A stretch of 5,062 nucleotides of DNA from Rickettsiaceae bacterium (lineage in GTDB: Bacteria > Pseudomonadota > Alphaproteobacteria > Rickettsiales > Rickettsiaceae): positions 1 through 5,062 of the forward strand of contig JAOMYS010000077.1 in assembly GCA_028372485.1 (NCBI GenBank), written 5' to 3'. Shown here in pieces: positions 1-5,061 of this stretch. The position numbers were made by a program, and so were the translations under genes. How positions within the stretch are numbered: the first letter of the stretch is position 1; each line of letters starts with the position of its first letter. The notes under the pieces are model-generated. The model was not told where the DNA came from. It worked only from the letters and a program-made list of their open reading frames with translations, and did no database searches.

Positions 1-6
1 AAAACC

Positions 7-783
7 TCATAGTTTTTTGTAAATTTTTAATGTTATGATACTAAGAAAAAGATAGATTACCCCACCAGAAAGAATAATGATTGGAGCGAAAGGCATATCA
101 AAATAAAATGAAAGCCCAGCCCCAATGGCATTCATTAGTTCTGCAAATATAATCGCAATAACAATCATTCTAAATGGAGAATTTGATACAAGACGAGCAA
201 TCATAGCAGGGATTAATATAATACTTGTTACAAGCAATGCACCGACTATTTTTATGGTGATCAAAACAGCAAGAGATAATATTGAAAGAAATAATAATTC
301 CAATAATTTAACCCTAATCTCTCTTGAATATGCAATATCTTTACTTACTATCACAGTTAGCAAATCACTATAAAATACTACAAAAAATATTATAACTATC
401 AGTAATATCGCACCCAAAATAAACGCATCGTCACTAGTAGCAGATATTATGTCACCGAATAATAAACCTTGAAGATTAAACTGCAGCTCGTATATGTACG
501 AAACAATCAAAGCAAGAGACAACATACAACTTGAAGCAAGACCTATTACGGCATTGCTATCTGATTTACCCTTAAATTTAAAGATTATCAGAGTAAATAA
601 AGCTGTATTAATAATAGCTGCATATAATATTGGTATCTCAAAGATTAAACTAAGTACCACAGCAAGCATGCTTGCATGTGCAAGCCCGTCACCAAAATAA
701 ACGTATCTCTTCCATAGCACAACGCATCCAAGAGGAGCAAATATAAGACCAGTCAAAACTGATATGATTAATACTAGTTCCAT
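7..783 (-). CDS. znuB: ZnuB-like zinc/manganese ABC transporter permease
   Basis: This is the membrane subunit of a high-affinity metal-uptake ABC transporter (ABC-3 family), which would work in the inner membrane with a ZnuC-type ATPase and a ZnuA-type periplasmic binding protein. The 258-residue protein is almost entirely hydrophobic helices with short polar loops, and the length is normal for the family. Family hallmarks visible are the N-terminal PLGCVVLWKR..GDGLAHA stretch (about residues 17-37), LLFGDIISAT near 107-116, and IVGALLVTSIILIPA (about 179-193). The start at 783 is preceded by a weak AGAG ribosome-binding motif. The stop is only six bases from the window edge, so any co-transcribed partner lies outside. 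It stands alone here: 397 nt separate it from lpxI upstream. Zinc is the usual substrate, but the sequence cannot separate zinc from manganese or iron. Confidence 0.9.
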   Translation of the reverse strand: MELVLIISVLTGLIFAPLGCVVLWKRYVYFGDGLAHASMLAVVLSLIFEIPILYAAIINTALFTLIIFKFKGKSDSNAVIGLASSCMLSLALIVSYIYELQFNLQGLLFGDIISATSDDAFILGAILLIVIIFFVVFYSDLLTVIVSKDIAYSREIRVKLLELLFLSILSLAVLITIKIVGALLVTSIILIPAMIARLVSNSPFRMIVIAIIFAELMNAIGAGLSFYFDMPFAPIIILSGGVIYLFLSIITLKIYKKL

Positions 784-913
784 AACAAGCTCTGATAAAT
801 AATAAATATTTTAATTATGCTAAGAAGCCACTTCGTTTGTTGTTCTGCTAACATAACACAGCTCATTTTATTAATAGATTAAACATGCAATCATTTCTCC
901 TGTTATTTTATCA

Positions 914-1144
914 ATGCTTAAATTTACGGAATGACAAGCTGGGGAGTATTGCATAGTAACACTCAAACTTAGCGTTACCTGAATGACTCTAAAAAATCTG
1001 GAAAGCCCATACACAGCCATCAATAAACTGTAAACGATTCGCTAGGTCATTTCGTAAGTGATTTTCTTCCCTGGATCATTCCGTAAGTGACCGTTACCCC
1101 ACTGTCTTTCTACACGTGACTGCTAAGGGAGCTATACGGAATCT
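914..1144 (+). repeat. Dispersed intergenic repeat, copy 1
   Basis: This segment matches the reverse complement of 4888-5061 in the same order. At its left end, 914-940 matches 5035-5061 inverted at 20 of 27 positions, all differences being transitions. In the middle, ATAGTAA followed by CTCAAAYTTA is shared, as is a G(T/C)GATTTTC block. At its right end, 1118-1144 matches 4888-4914 inverted at 25 of 27 positions. The 8-mer TACGGAAT occurs at 925-932 and 1135-1142, with its complement ATTCCGTA at 1078-1085 and a one-base variant at 1049-1056. No transposase is encoded, so this is a non-autonomous or palindromic-type element, now degraded. I do not recognise a named family. Comparison was by eye and the gapped middle is uncertain. 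Confidence 0.7.
1047..1120 (+). repeat. Three degenerate direct repeats at 29-nt spacing inside copy 1
   Basis: TCATTTCGTAAGTGA at 1047-1061 recurs as TCATTCCGTAAGTGA at 1076-1090 (14 of 15 identical). A weaker third unit, TCTTTCTACACGTGAC, lies at 1105-1120 (11 of 16 against the second unit extended by one base). All three start exactly 29 nt apart, but the sequence between the conserved arms is not alike. The same motif occurs only once in the other copy (inverted, 4911-4926), so copy 1 appears expanded. Confidence 0.6.
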
Positions 1145-1180
1145 CTTAATCTCACAGAATCACCCTCTTCATTTTTAAAC

Positions 1181-2005
1181 TCAAAATATACTATAAAAAA
1201 ACATCCCCTTATCTTCAACTATCTTTTGAACTTTTTGTGGTTTTATTACTATCACTCCACATTTTTCAATAGCAATACCATTGAAATTATGCTCCGCAAG
1301 CAAACGAACTGTTCTCTCCCCCATCGCTGGGATGTCAAATCTCATATTTTGACCTGATTTTGACATTTTGACAAGCACTCCACCCTTTTTATTTTTTCTC
1401 AGCTTTGCACATCTCTCTATCAAATTATTAGTGCCCTCTGCAGCTTCTATTCCAACTACATAGCCATCTGATACTATAACTGATTGTCCTACATCCATCT
1501 TTCCAAGAGCTTCTATTACGTTCTTTCCAATTTCAATATCTACTTGATCTTGTTTTAAAGGTATAGTTGTGCTAGAAAAATCCTCTCTGCCTGTATTCAA
1601 TTTTAGTACATCCTTAGGAGGTACAACCTTAAAGCCTTTTGATTCAATATGATTTGCAATAATTCTTAAAACATTATCATCACCCAGCATTTTTTGTTTT
1701 AGTATCTTTGCAAGTAAAATTGATCCACCAAAATCAACTTTCAAAGACCTTAAATCAGGGCGATTAATACCTCCTATTATTATTATATTCTCTACTGAAT
1801 TTTCTTTAAAATAATCTAATATACTACCCACAGAACCTATTGGAAAATTTTGATAAGGTAAATCATCATCAAATTTCCTATCTAAAACCACTGATGCTAT
1901 ATATGATTCGCCACCAGAAGAGTGATACAATCTTGCTACTTCTTCTGGAAGATCACCATCCCCTGCTATTATTCCTAAAATTGGTAATATGGTATTTTTA
2001 TTCAT
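1181..2005 (-). CDS. lpxI: LpxI, UDP-2,3-diacylglucosamine pyrophosphatase
   Basis: LpxI hydrolyses UDP-2,3-diacylglucosamine to lipid X and UMP, the fourth step of lipid A synthesis; it replaces LpxH in alphaproteobacteria. The 274-residue protein has the expected family length and motifs: GIIAGDGDLP at 11-20, IIGGINRPDL at 77-85, GDDNVLR at 108-114, VVPPKDVL at 127-134, EGTNNLIER at 190-198 and FDIPAMGERT at 223-232. Asp224 in the last motif sits where the catalytic aspartate of Caulobacter LpxI is placed (family knowledge, aligned by eye). The usual lpxD-fabZ-lpxA-lpxI-lpxB cluster is absent; here lpxI follows a tiny lipoprotein gene whose stop overlaps its start by 8 nt (ATGAATAA). No strong ribosome-binding site precedes the start, so translation may depend on the upstream gene. 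The presence of lpxI implies the cell makes lipid A. Confidence 0.94.
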   Translation of the reverse strand: MNKNTILPILGIIAGDGDLPEEVARLYHSSGGESYIASVVLDRKFDDDLPYQNFPIGSVGSILDYFKENSVENIIIIGGINRPDLRSLKVDFGGSILLAKILKQKMLGDDNVLRIIANHIESKGFKVVPPKDVLKLNTGREDFSSTTIPLKQDQVDIEIGKNVIEALGKMDVGQSVIVSDGYVVGIEAAEGTNNLIERCAKLRKNKKGGVLVKMSKSGQNMRFDIPAMGERTVRLLAEHNFNGIAIEKCGVIVIKPQKVQKIVEDKGMFFYSIF

Positions 2006-2102
2006 GAGAGATGATTTTTGTTTCTGGTGGAATAAGTGGTTTTTTTATACCACAACCCGCTATAAGTACAGACATCATGAAGATATGAATAATTTTTTTC
2101 AT
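1998..2102 (-). CDS. Small LptM/YifL-like lipoprotein (34 residues)
   Basis: This short gene starts with ATG at 2102 and ends with TAA at 1998. The product has a compact lipoprotein signal peptide: MKK, a hydrophobic stretch at residues 4-16, and a lipobox I-A-G-C with the lipidated cysteine at 17. The mature part begins CGIKKPLIPPE, closely resembling the CGLKGPLYFPP start of LptM (YifL) and related tiny lipoproteins of Proteobacteria. In E. coli LptM binds the LPS translocon LptD and helps its oxidative maturation. The gene overlaps lpxI by 8 nt in a different frame, which suggests coupled translation and a shared role in LPS supply. A TATAAT on the minus strand at 2114-2119 could be its -10 box, but it would leave almost no leader and no good -35 is seen. 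A 79-residue open frame also covers these bases but has no such signature. The lipoprotein call is firm; the LptM assignment is a similarity judgement on very few residues. Confidence 0.8.
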   Translation of the reverse strand: MKKIIHIFMMSVLIAGCGIKKPLIPPETKIISHE

Positions 2103-2123
2103 AAGATTGTATAATTATATTAT

Positions 2124-2152
2124 TTGATTCTTGTATAGGCAGATAGTATAAC
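2124..2152 (+). promoter_or_regulatory. Putative sigma-70 promoter for the thioredoxin-like/S49 operon
   Basis: TTGATT at 2124-2129 and TATAAC at 2147-2152 are separated by exactly 17 nt, each close to the housekeeping consensus. Transcription would begin near 2158-2160, giving a leader of about 26 nt before the ATG at 2186. It lies in the 83-nt divergent region between the lipoprotein/lpxI pair and this operon. In such AT-rich DNA chance matches are common. Confidence 0.5.
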
Positions 2153-2185
2153 CACCATTGTGGATAATTAGGGATTCTATAGAAT

Positions 2186-2839
2186 ATGATAAAATTTTTC
2201 ATTAGAAATTTTATATTAGCACTGAATATTTTTCTTACCACGTCTCTTGCAAAAGAAGCATACGCAGAGCAGATACAAATCTCACAGTATGATTATTATC
2301 CTAATATTAATTCCAATTTTTTTGATGAAGAAGGGAATAAAATATTTCTTGATTCATACGAAGGAAATGCAGTACTTCTTGTATTTTGGGCTAGTTGGTG
2401 CGGTTCATGCTCAAATACATTACCGATGCTTGATAATTTACAAAAAGATTTTCGTAAATTACCATTCCGTGTTCTTGCTGTTTCAGAAGATTATCATGGT
2501 GTTGAAAAAATAAAACAATATTACAAAGCAAATGATATTAAACACTTAAAAATATTCCATGATTACCAAAATCAGCTTTTTAAAGAGCTTGAAGTTGTGA
2601 GTTTGCCTACTGCATTTTTAATTAACTCAGATGGTAAAATTAAAGCTATGTTCAAAGGAATAACAAGCTGGAATGACGATAATATTCGTAAGATAATCCT
2701 CGATGAAATGGACAACAACACAGAAATGCCAAGAAACAGCTATGTATCACCAGTGATACATACATCCTCCAAACCAAAAAAAAATGATAACGTAAATAAC
2801 AATAACAGAGAAAAAACAGATGCCAAAGCAAGCCAATAA
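2186..2839 (+). CDS. Exported TlpA/ResA-like thioredoxin-fold protein
   Basis: This is a thiol-disulfide oxidoreductase of the TlpA/ResA type, predicted to act in the periplasm. The 217-residue product begins with a signal sequence (MIKFFIR plus a hydrophobic stretch to about residue 21) with a likely signal peptidase I site after A-Y-A at 25-27. The thioredoxin fold covers about 38-175. The active site is WCGSC at 71-75 within LLVFWASWCGSC, and the cis-proline is Pro141 in SLPTAFLI. An uncleaved signal anchor is also possible. The last 40 or so residues are polar, rich in Asn and Lys, and probably disordered. AGGG about 12 nt before the ATG is a plausible ribosome-binding site. The end overlaps the next gene by 20 nt, so the two are probably one operon. 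TlpA-type proteins usually reduce apo-cytochrome c or cytochrome oxidase copper sites; the partner here is not shown by the context. Confidence 0.88.
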   Translation: MIKFFIRNFILALNIFLTTSLAKEAYAEQIQISQYDYYPNINSNFFDEEGNKIFLDSYEGNAVLLVFWASWCGSCSNTLPMLDNLQKDFRKLPFRVLAVSEDYHGVEKIKQYYKANDIKHLKIFHDYQNQLFKELEVVSLPTAFLINSDGKIKAMFKGITSWNDDNIRKIILDEMDNNTEMPRNSYVSPVIHTSSKPKKNDNVNNNNREKTDAKASQ

Positions 2840-3749
2840 CTTAATGACTAGTGCCAACACAACTGCCATTGCTCCTAAACGCATAGGTAGACTCGATCAA
2901 CTGCTTTCCCTACTACCTTTTGGTTTTGGAGAAAACAATCCAATTATTGCGGTTCTTCGCCTAGATGGGGTTATTGGAAAAATTGGCATGACAAAATCTG
3001 GGATGACCATGAAAGACCTAAATAAGTTGATAGAGAAAACGTTTAAAATAGATAAGCTAGAAGCAGTGTGTTTGGTTATTAATTCTCCTGGTGGCTCTCC
3101 GGTGCAATCAGATCTAATAGCAAAAAGAATTACTGCTCTTGCAAAAGAGAAAGATGTAAAAGTTTTTGGATTTGTAGAAGATGTTGCAGCATCTGGTGGA
3201 TATTGGCTAGCATGTGCAGCAGACGAAATCTATGCCAGTCATAGCTCTATAATTGGTAGTATAGGAGTTATATCAAGTGGTTTTGGCTTTCATGAAGCAA
3301 TCAAAAAGCTTGGTATAGAACGTAGGGTTCATACAGAAGGTAAAACAAAATCTGTACTTGATCCGTTCAAACCCTCTAGAGACTCTGATGTTAAAATTAT
3401 CAAAAAAATCCAAAAAGAAATTCATCAGCATTTTATCGATACTGTAAAAGAGCGCAGAGCTGATAGATTAACACAAAGTGATGATATTCTATTTAATGGC
3501 GAATTTTGGACAGGACAAATCGCACTTGATTATGGCTTAATAGATGGTATAGGCGACATGTATTCATTTATACAGAAAAAATATGGAGACAAAGTTAAGA
3601 TAGAATATATTGAAAACAAACAATCTTGGATCAAGAAAAAATTAGGCATGGCTAGCTTGTCAAAAGAATTTACCAGTGACTTTACAGATTCGCTTGTAGA
3701 CTCATTAGAGCAAAAAATAGCCTATAATAAATTTGATATTGCCCAGTAA
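2820..3749 (+). CDS. S49 family serine peptidase (SppA/SohB-like)
   Basis: This single-domain S49 peptidase (309 residues) belongs to the ClpP/crotonase-fold family that degrades leftover signal peptides and membrane-protein fragments. Key regions are the core strand AVLRLDGVIG (about 44-53), LVINSPGGSP (85-94, the oxyanion-loop region), and DVAASGGYWLACAAD (121-135) with the nucleophile Ser125. Lys177 in EGKTKSVLDPF is the likely general base; the Ser-Lys distance of 52 residues equals that of B. subtilis SppA (S147/K199). NGEFWTGQIALDYGLID (226-242) is the usual C-terminal family signature. There is no obvious N-terminal membrane anchor, unlike typical SppA, so it may be cytosolic or membrane-associated. 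It is half the size of E. coli SppA. An alternative ATG at 2844, just past the upstream stop, would remove the 20-nt overlap; I chose 2820 as the longer frame, with no strong ribosome-binding site to decide. Confidence 0.9.
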   Translation: MPKQANNLMTSANTTAIAPKRIGRLDQLLSLLPFGFGENNPIIAVLRLDGVIGKIGMTKSGMTMKDLNKLIEKTFKIDKLEAVCLVINSPGGSPVQSDLIAKRITALAKEKDVKVFGFVEDVAASGGYWLACAADEIYASHSSIIGSIGVISSGFGFHEAIKKLGIERRVHTEGKTKSVLDPFKPSRDSDVKIIKKIQKEIHQHFIDTVKERRADRLTQSDDILFNGEFWTGQIALDYGLIDGIGDMYSFIQKKYGDKVKIEYIENKQSWIKKKLGMASLSKEFTSDFTDSLVDSLEQKIAYNKFDIAQ

Positions 3750-3833
3750 GTATAGAGATTGAAAAAACTCATCACTTACAGAAAAATTGATAATTTACAC
3801 TCAATAATATAAAAAACCTCAATCAGATAAAAT

Positions 3834-3860
3834 TAGTCAATTTAGACAAATTAATGACTA
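3834..3860 (+). other. Weak imperfect hairpin after the S49 gene
   Basis: TAGTCA at 3834-3839 can pair with TGACTA at 3855-3860, and ATTT at 3840-3843 with AAAT at 3848-3851, leaving three unpaired bases. The following sequence (GAAGCGATGG) has no T run, so it is not a classical intrinsic terminator, though it lies 85 nt past the S49 stop where transcription could end. Confidence 0.25.
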
Positions 3861-3941
3861 GAAGCGATGGGCTACTCTATAAATAATAAACCAGCGAAGC
3901 AGCTACAATATAAAAATTCAAAATAAATTGACTATTTTGGC

Positions 3942-3968
3942 TTGACTCTCGTACCGTATGGCTATATT
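3942..3968 (+). promoter_or_regulatory. Possible promoter for rpmG-rpsP
   Basis: TTGACT at 3942-3947 is a near-consensus -35 box. TATATT at 3963-3968 is a possible -10 box, although the 15-nt spacer is shorter than ideal. A second TTGACT lies 14 nt upstream at 3928-3933. The site is about 40 nt before the rpmG start, a sensible position for a ribosomal-protein promoter. The call is tentative because of the spacer. Confidence 0.4.
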
Positions 3969-4005
3969 TTGTCTTCTGTATTTTTTGAAAAATTAGGTTA
4001 TAGTC

Positions 4006-4179
4006 GTGTCTAAGAAAAAAGGTAAAAATCTTTTAGTAAAGTTGGTCAGTACTGCTGGTACTGGGTATTATCTTATAAAAAAGCGTAATCCCAAGACTCT
4101 TACTGAAAAGTTATCTTTTAGGAAATACGATCCTAGAGTGCGCAAGCATGTTGAGTTCAAAGAAGCAAAGATTAAATAG
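4006..4179 (+). CDS. rpmG: 50S ribosomal protein L33
   Basis: L33 is a small protein of the large ribosomal subunit near the E site. The gene begins with GTG at 4006; the only upstream in-frame codons before a stop at 3994-3996 are not starts, so GTG is the sole reasonable choice. The 57-residue product starts MSKKKGKNLLVKLVSTAGTG and contains YYLIKKRNPK and LSFRKYDPRVRKHVEFKEAK, the typical proteobacterial L33 pattern and length. It has no cysteines, so it is the zinc-independent (C-minus) form. A weak TTAGG lies about 8 nt upstream. It ends 12 nt before rpsP on the same strand, so the two very likely share a transcript. The unusual start codon and small size make it easy to miss. Confidence 0.95.
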   Translation: MSKKKGKNLLVKLVSTAGTGYYLIKKRNPKTLTEKLSFRKYDPRVRKHVEFKEAKIK

Positions 4180-4191
4180 AGTTATAAATAT

Positions 4192-4539
4192 ATGACAGTC
4201 AAGATTCGTTTAGCAAGGGGGGGGGCGAAGAAGCGTCCTTATTATAGAATGGTGGTAGCTGATGCAAGAGCTCCTAGAGACGGAGATTTTATTGAGAAAA
4301 TTGGTACATACAATCCTTTTCTAAAAAAAGATGATAAGGAACGTGTGACTATGAAGTCTGATCGTGTTGAACATTGGCTTTCAAGTGGTGCTCAACCAAC
4401 TGAGCGTGTTGCACTATTTATTAAAGATGCAGGAATAAAGTTACCCGACTCTGTCTTAAAAAAAATGGAAATTAGAGAGAAAGCTCAAACAAAAAAACCT
4501 TCTAAAAAAGAATTAAAGGAACAAGCAGCTTCTAAGTAA
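4192..4539 (+). CDS. rpsP: 30S ribosomal protein S16
   Basis: S16 binds 16S rRNA and is needed for assembly of the small subunit. The 115-residue protein opens MTVKIRLARGGAKKRPYYR and continues VVADARAPRDGDFIEKIGTYNP (about 22-43), then RVEHWLSSGAQPTERV (58-73), which is the full S16 domain in about 80 residues. A Lys-rich tail (about 90-115) is an extension common in alphaproteobacteria. Codons 9-12 (Arg-Gly-Gly-Ala) contain an uninterrupted run of nine G at 4217-4225, odd in this AT-rich DNA. The ribosome-binding site is poor, so translation may follow from rpmG 12 nt upstream. The usual downstream partners rimM, trmD and rplS are absent: a tRNA gene follows after 80 nt. Confidence 0.97.
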   Translation: MTVKIRLARGGAKKRPYYRMVVADARAPRDGDFIEKIGTYNPFLKKDDKERVTMKSDRVEHWLSSGAQPTERVALFIKDAGIKLPDSVLKKMEIREKAQTKKPSKKELKEQAASK

Positions 4540-4578
4540 CTGCAGCCTATCTTTTTGTTGGTGTTTTTTGATAATTTA

Positions 4579-4615
4579 TGATGCTTCTGTCAAAAACGTT
4601 ATTGTAGAAGCATTA
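4579..4615 (+). other. Inverted repeat between rpsP and tRNA-Thr
   Basis: ATGCTTCT at 4581-4588 pairs perfectly with AGAAGCAT at 4606-4613, extendable by a G-U and a T-A pair, with a 17-nt loop. It ends five bases before the tRNA and is not followed by a T run on either strand. T-rich tracts at 4552-4556 and 4564-4569 lie before it, not after. It could be a processing structure in a shared rpsP-tRNA transcript or an attenuated terminator; the sequence does not decide. Confidence 0.35.
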
Positions 4616-4619
4616 GAAA

Positions 4620-4694
4620 GCCGGATTAGCTCAGTGGTAGAGCAACCGCCTTGTAAGCGGTCGGTCGTCAGTTCGAATCCGACATCCGGCACCA
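4620..4694 (+). tRNA. tRNA-Thr (anticodon TGT)
   Basis: A complete cloverleaf is visible. The acceptor stem GCCGGAT (4620-4626) pairs perfectly with ATCCGGC (4684-4690). The D stem is GCTC/GAGC (4629-4632 with 4640-4643). The anticodon stem ACCGC/GCGGT (4645-4649 with 4657-4661) encloses the loop CTTGTAA, with anticodon TGT at 4652-4654, which reads ACA (threonine). The T loop TTCGAAT is at 4672-4678. The discriminator A is at 4691, and CCA (4692-4694) is encoded in the gene. The T stem has one A-C mismatch (4670 against 4680). It sits 80 nt after rpsP on the same strand. Confidence 0.97.
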
Positions 4695-4887
4695 TTGAAA
4701 CATAATAGACATAGAGTTGTTTACTACTCTTATTCAAAATTCTTAGATTATCCCATCAAAGCGTTGCCTACTGATTATAGATGGAAACGATTACGAATAG
4801 ATCCGCACATAACCTGTCATCTCATAAACGAGCTTCTTTGCAAGTTATAAGAGATCTCTAAAGCATAGAGTCTGGTTCATCGATATT

Positions 4888-5061
4888 AGATTCCGTATAG
4901 CTCCTGTAGCAGTCGCTTACGGAAAGACTGTAGTGAGGGAAAATCGCTCTACAGAATTGCAAACGTATTACTCTTTACACAGAACGACAAACTTTTTCAC
5001 TTTCATCAGTGTAAATTTGAGCATTACTATTCTCAACTTGTTATCTCGTAAATTTGAGTAC
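4888..5061 (-). repeat. Dispersed intergenic repeat, copy 2 (inverted)
   Basis: Read on the minus strand, this segment follows the same order as 914-1144. The part nearest the tRNA (4888-4914) matches 1118-1144 at 25 of 27 positions, and the far end (5035-5061) matches 914-940 at 20 of 27. A core unit of 36 nt at 4890-4925 begins ATTCCGTATAGCTCC and ends TACGGAAA, so its ends are inverted repeats of 8 nt with one mismatch. The copy is about 57 nt shorter than copy 1, of which 29 nt is explained by the extra repeat unit there. It reaches the window edge, so its outer boundary is not certain. Confidence 0.7.
5011..5058 (+). repeat. Short direct repeat GTAAATTTGAG
   Basis: GTAAATTTGAG occurs at 5011-5021 and again at 5048-5058, 37 nt apart, inside repeat copy 2. 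The corresponding places in copy 1 (inverted) are CTTAAATTTAC at 917-927 and CTCAAACTTAG at 962-972, so the duplication appears to belong to the element. Confidence 0.5.

Larger units (their letters stand above)
784..1180. other. Gene-free intergenic stretch between znuB and lpxI
   Basis: No open frame with protein-like composition is visible on either strand. The right part (914-1144) is occupied by the degenerate repeat described separately. The left part (784-913) is AT-rich DNA that should contain the znuB promoter, but I cannot place convincing -35 and -10 boxes. No hairpin followed by a T run is seen after the lpxI stop, so the lpxI terminator is not identified. Confidence 0.7.

Noticed and set aside
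125..373. Plus-strand open frame of 82 codons
   Set aside because: It lies wholly antisense to the well-supported znuB gene and has no recognisable protein pattern.
494..700. Plus-strand open frame of 68 codons
   Set aside because: Antisense to znuB, with composition explained by the complementary strand of membrane helices.
914..1144. CRISPR array, suggested by the repeated motif at regular spacing
   Set aside because: There are only two good 15-nt repeats and one poor one, with spacers of about 14 nt and no cas genes. The copy elsewhere shows that it belongs to a dispersed repeat.
2002..2241. Minus-strand open frame of 79 codons upstream of lpxI
   Set aside because: It overlaps the start of the thioredoxin-like gene and the divergent promoter region and has no domain signature. 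The same bases in another frame encode a clear lipoprotein.
2247..2513. Plus-strand open frame of 88 codons
   Set aside because: It is a frame-shifted shadow inside the thioredoxin-like gene, whose own frame carries WCGSC and the cis-proline.
4540..4575. Intrinsic terminator for rpsP
   Set aside because: Two T-rich tracts are present, but the only preceding hairpin (GCAG at 4525-4528 with CTGC at 4540-4543) has four pairs and overlaps the coding end, which is too weak to call.
4695..4850. 51-codon plus-strand frame directly after the tRNA, TTG start
   Set aside because: No ATG or GTG start, no ribosome-binding site, no recognisable motif, and it begins at the first base after the tRNA CCA. 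Chance is the simpler explanation, though the residues (PTDYRWKRLRIDPH) look somewhat protein-like and a search for a gene remnant would settle it.
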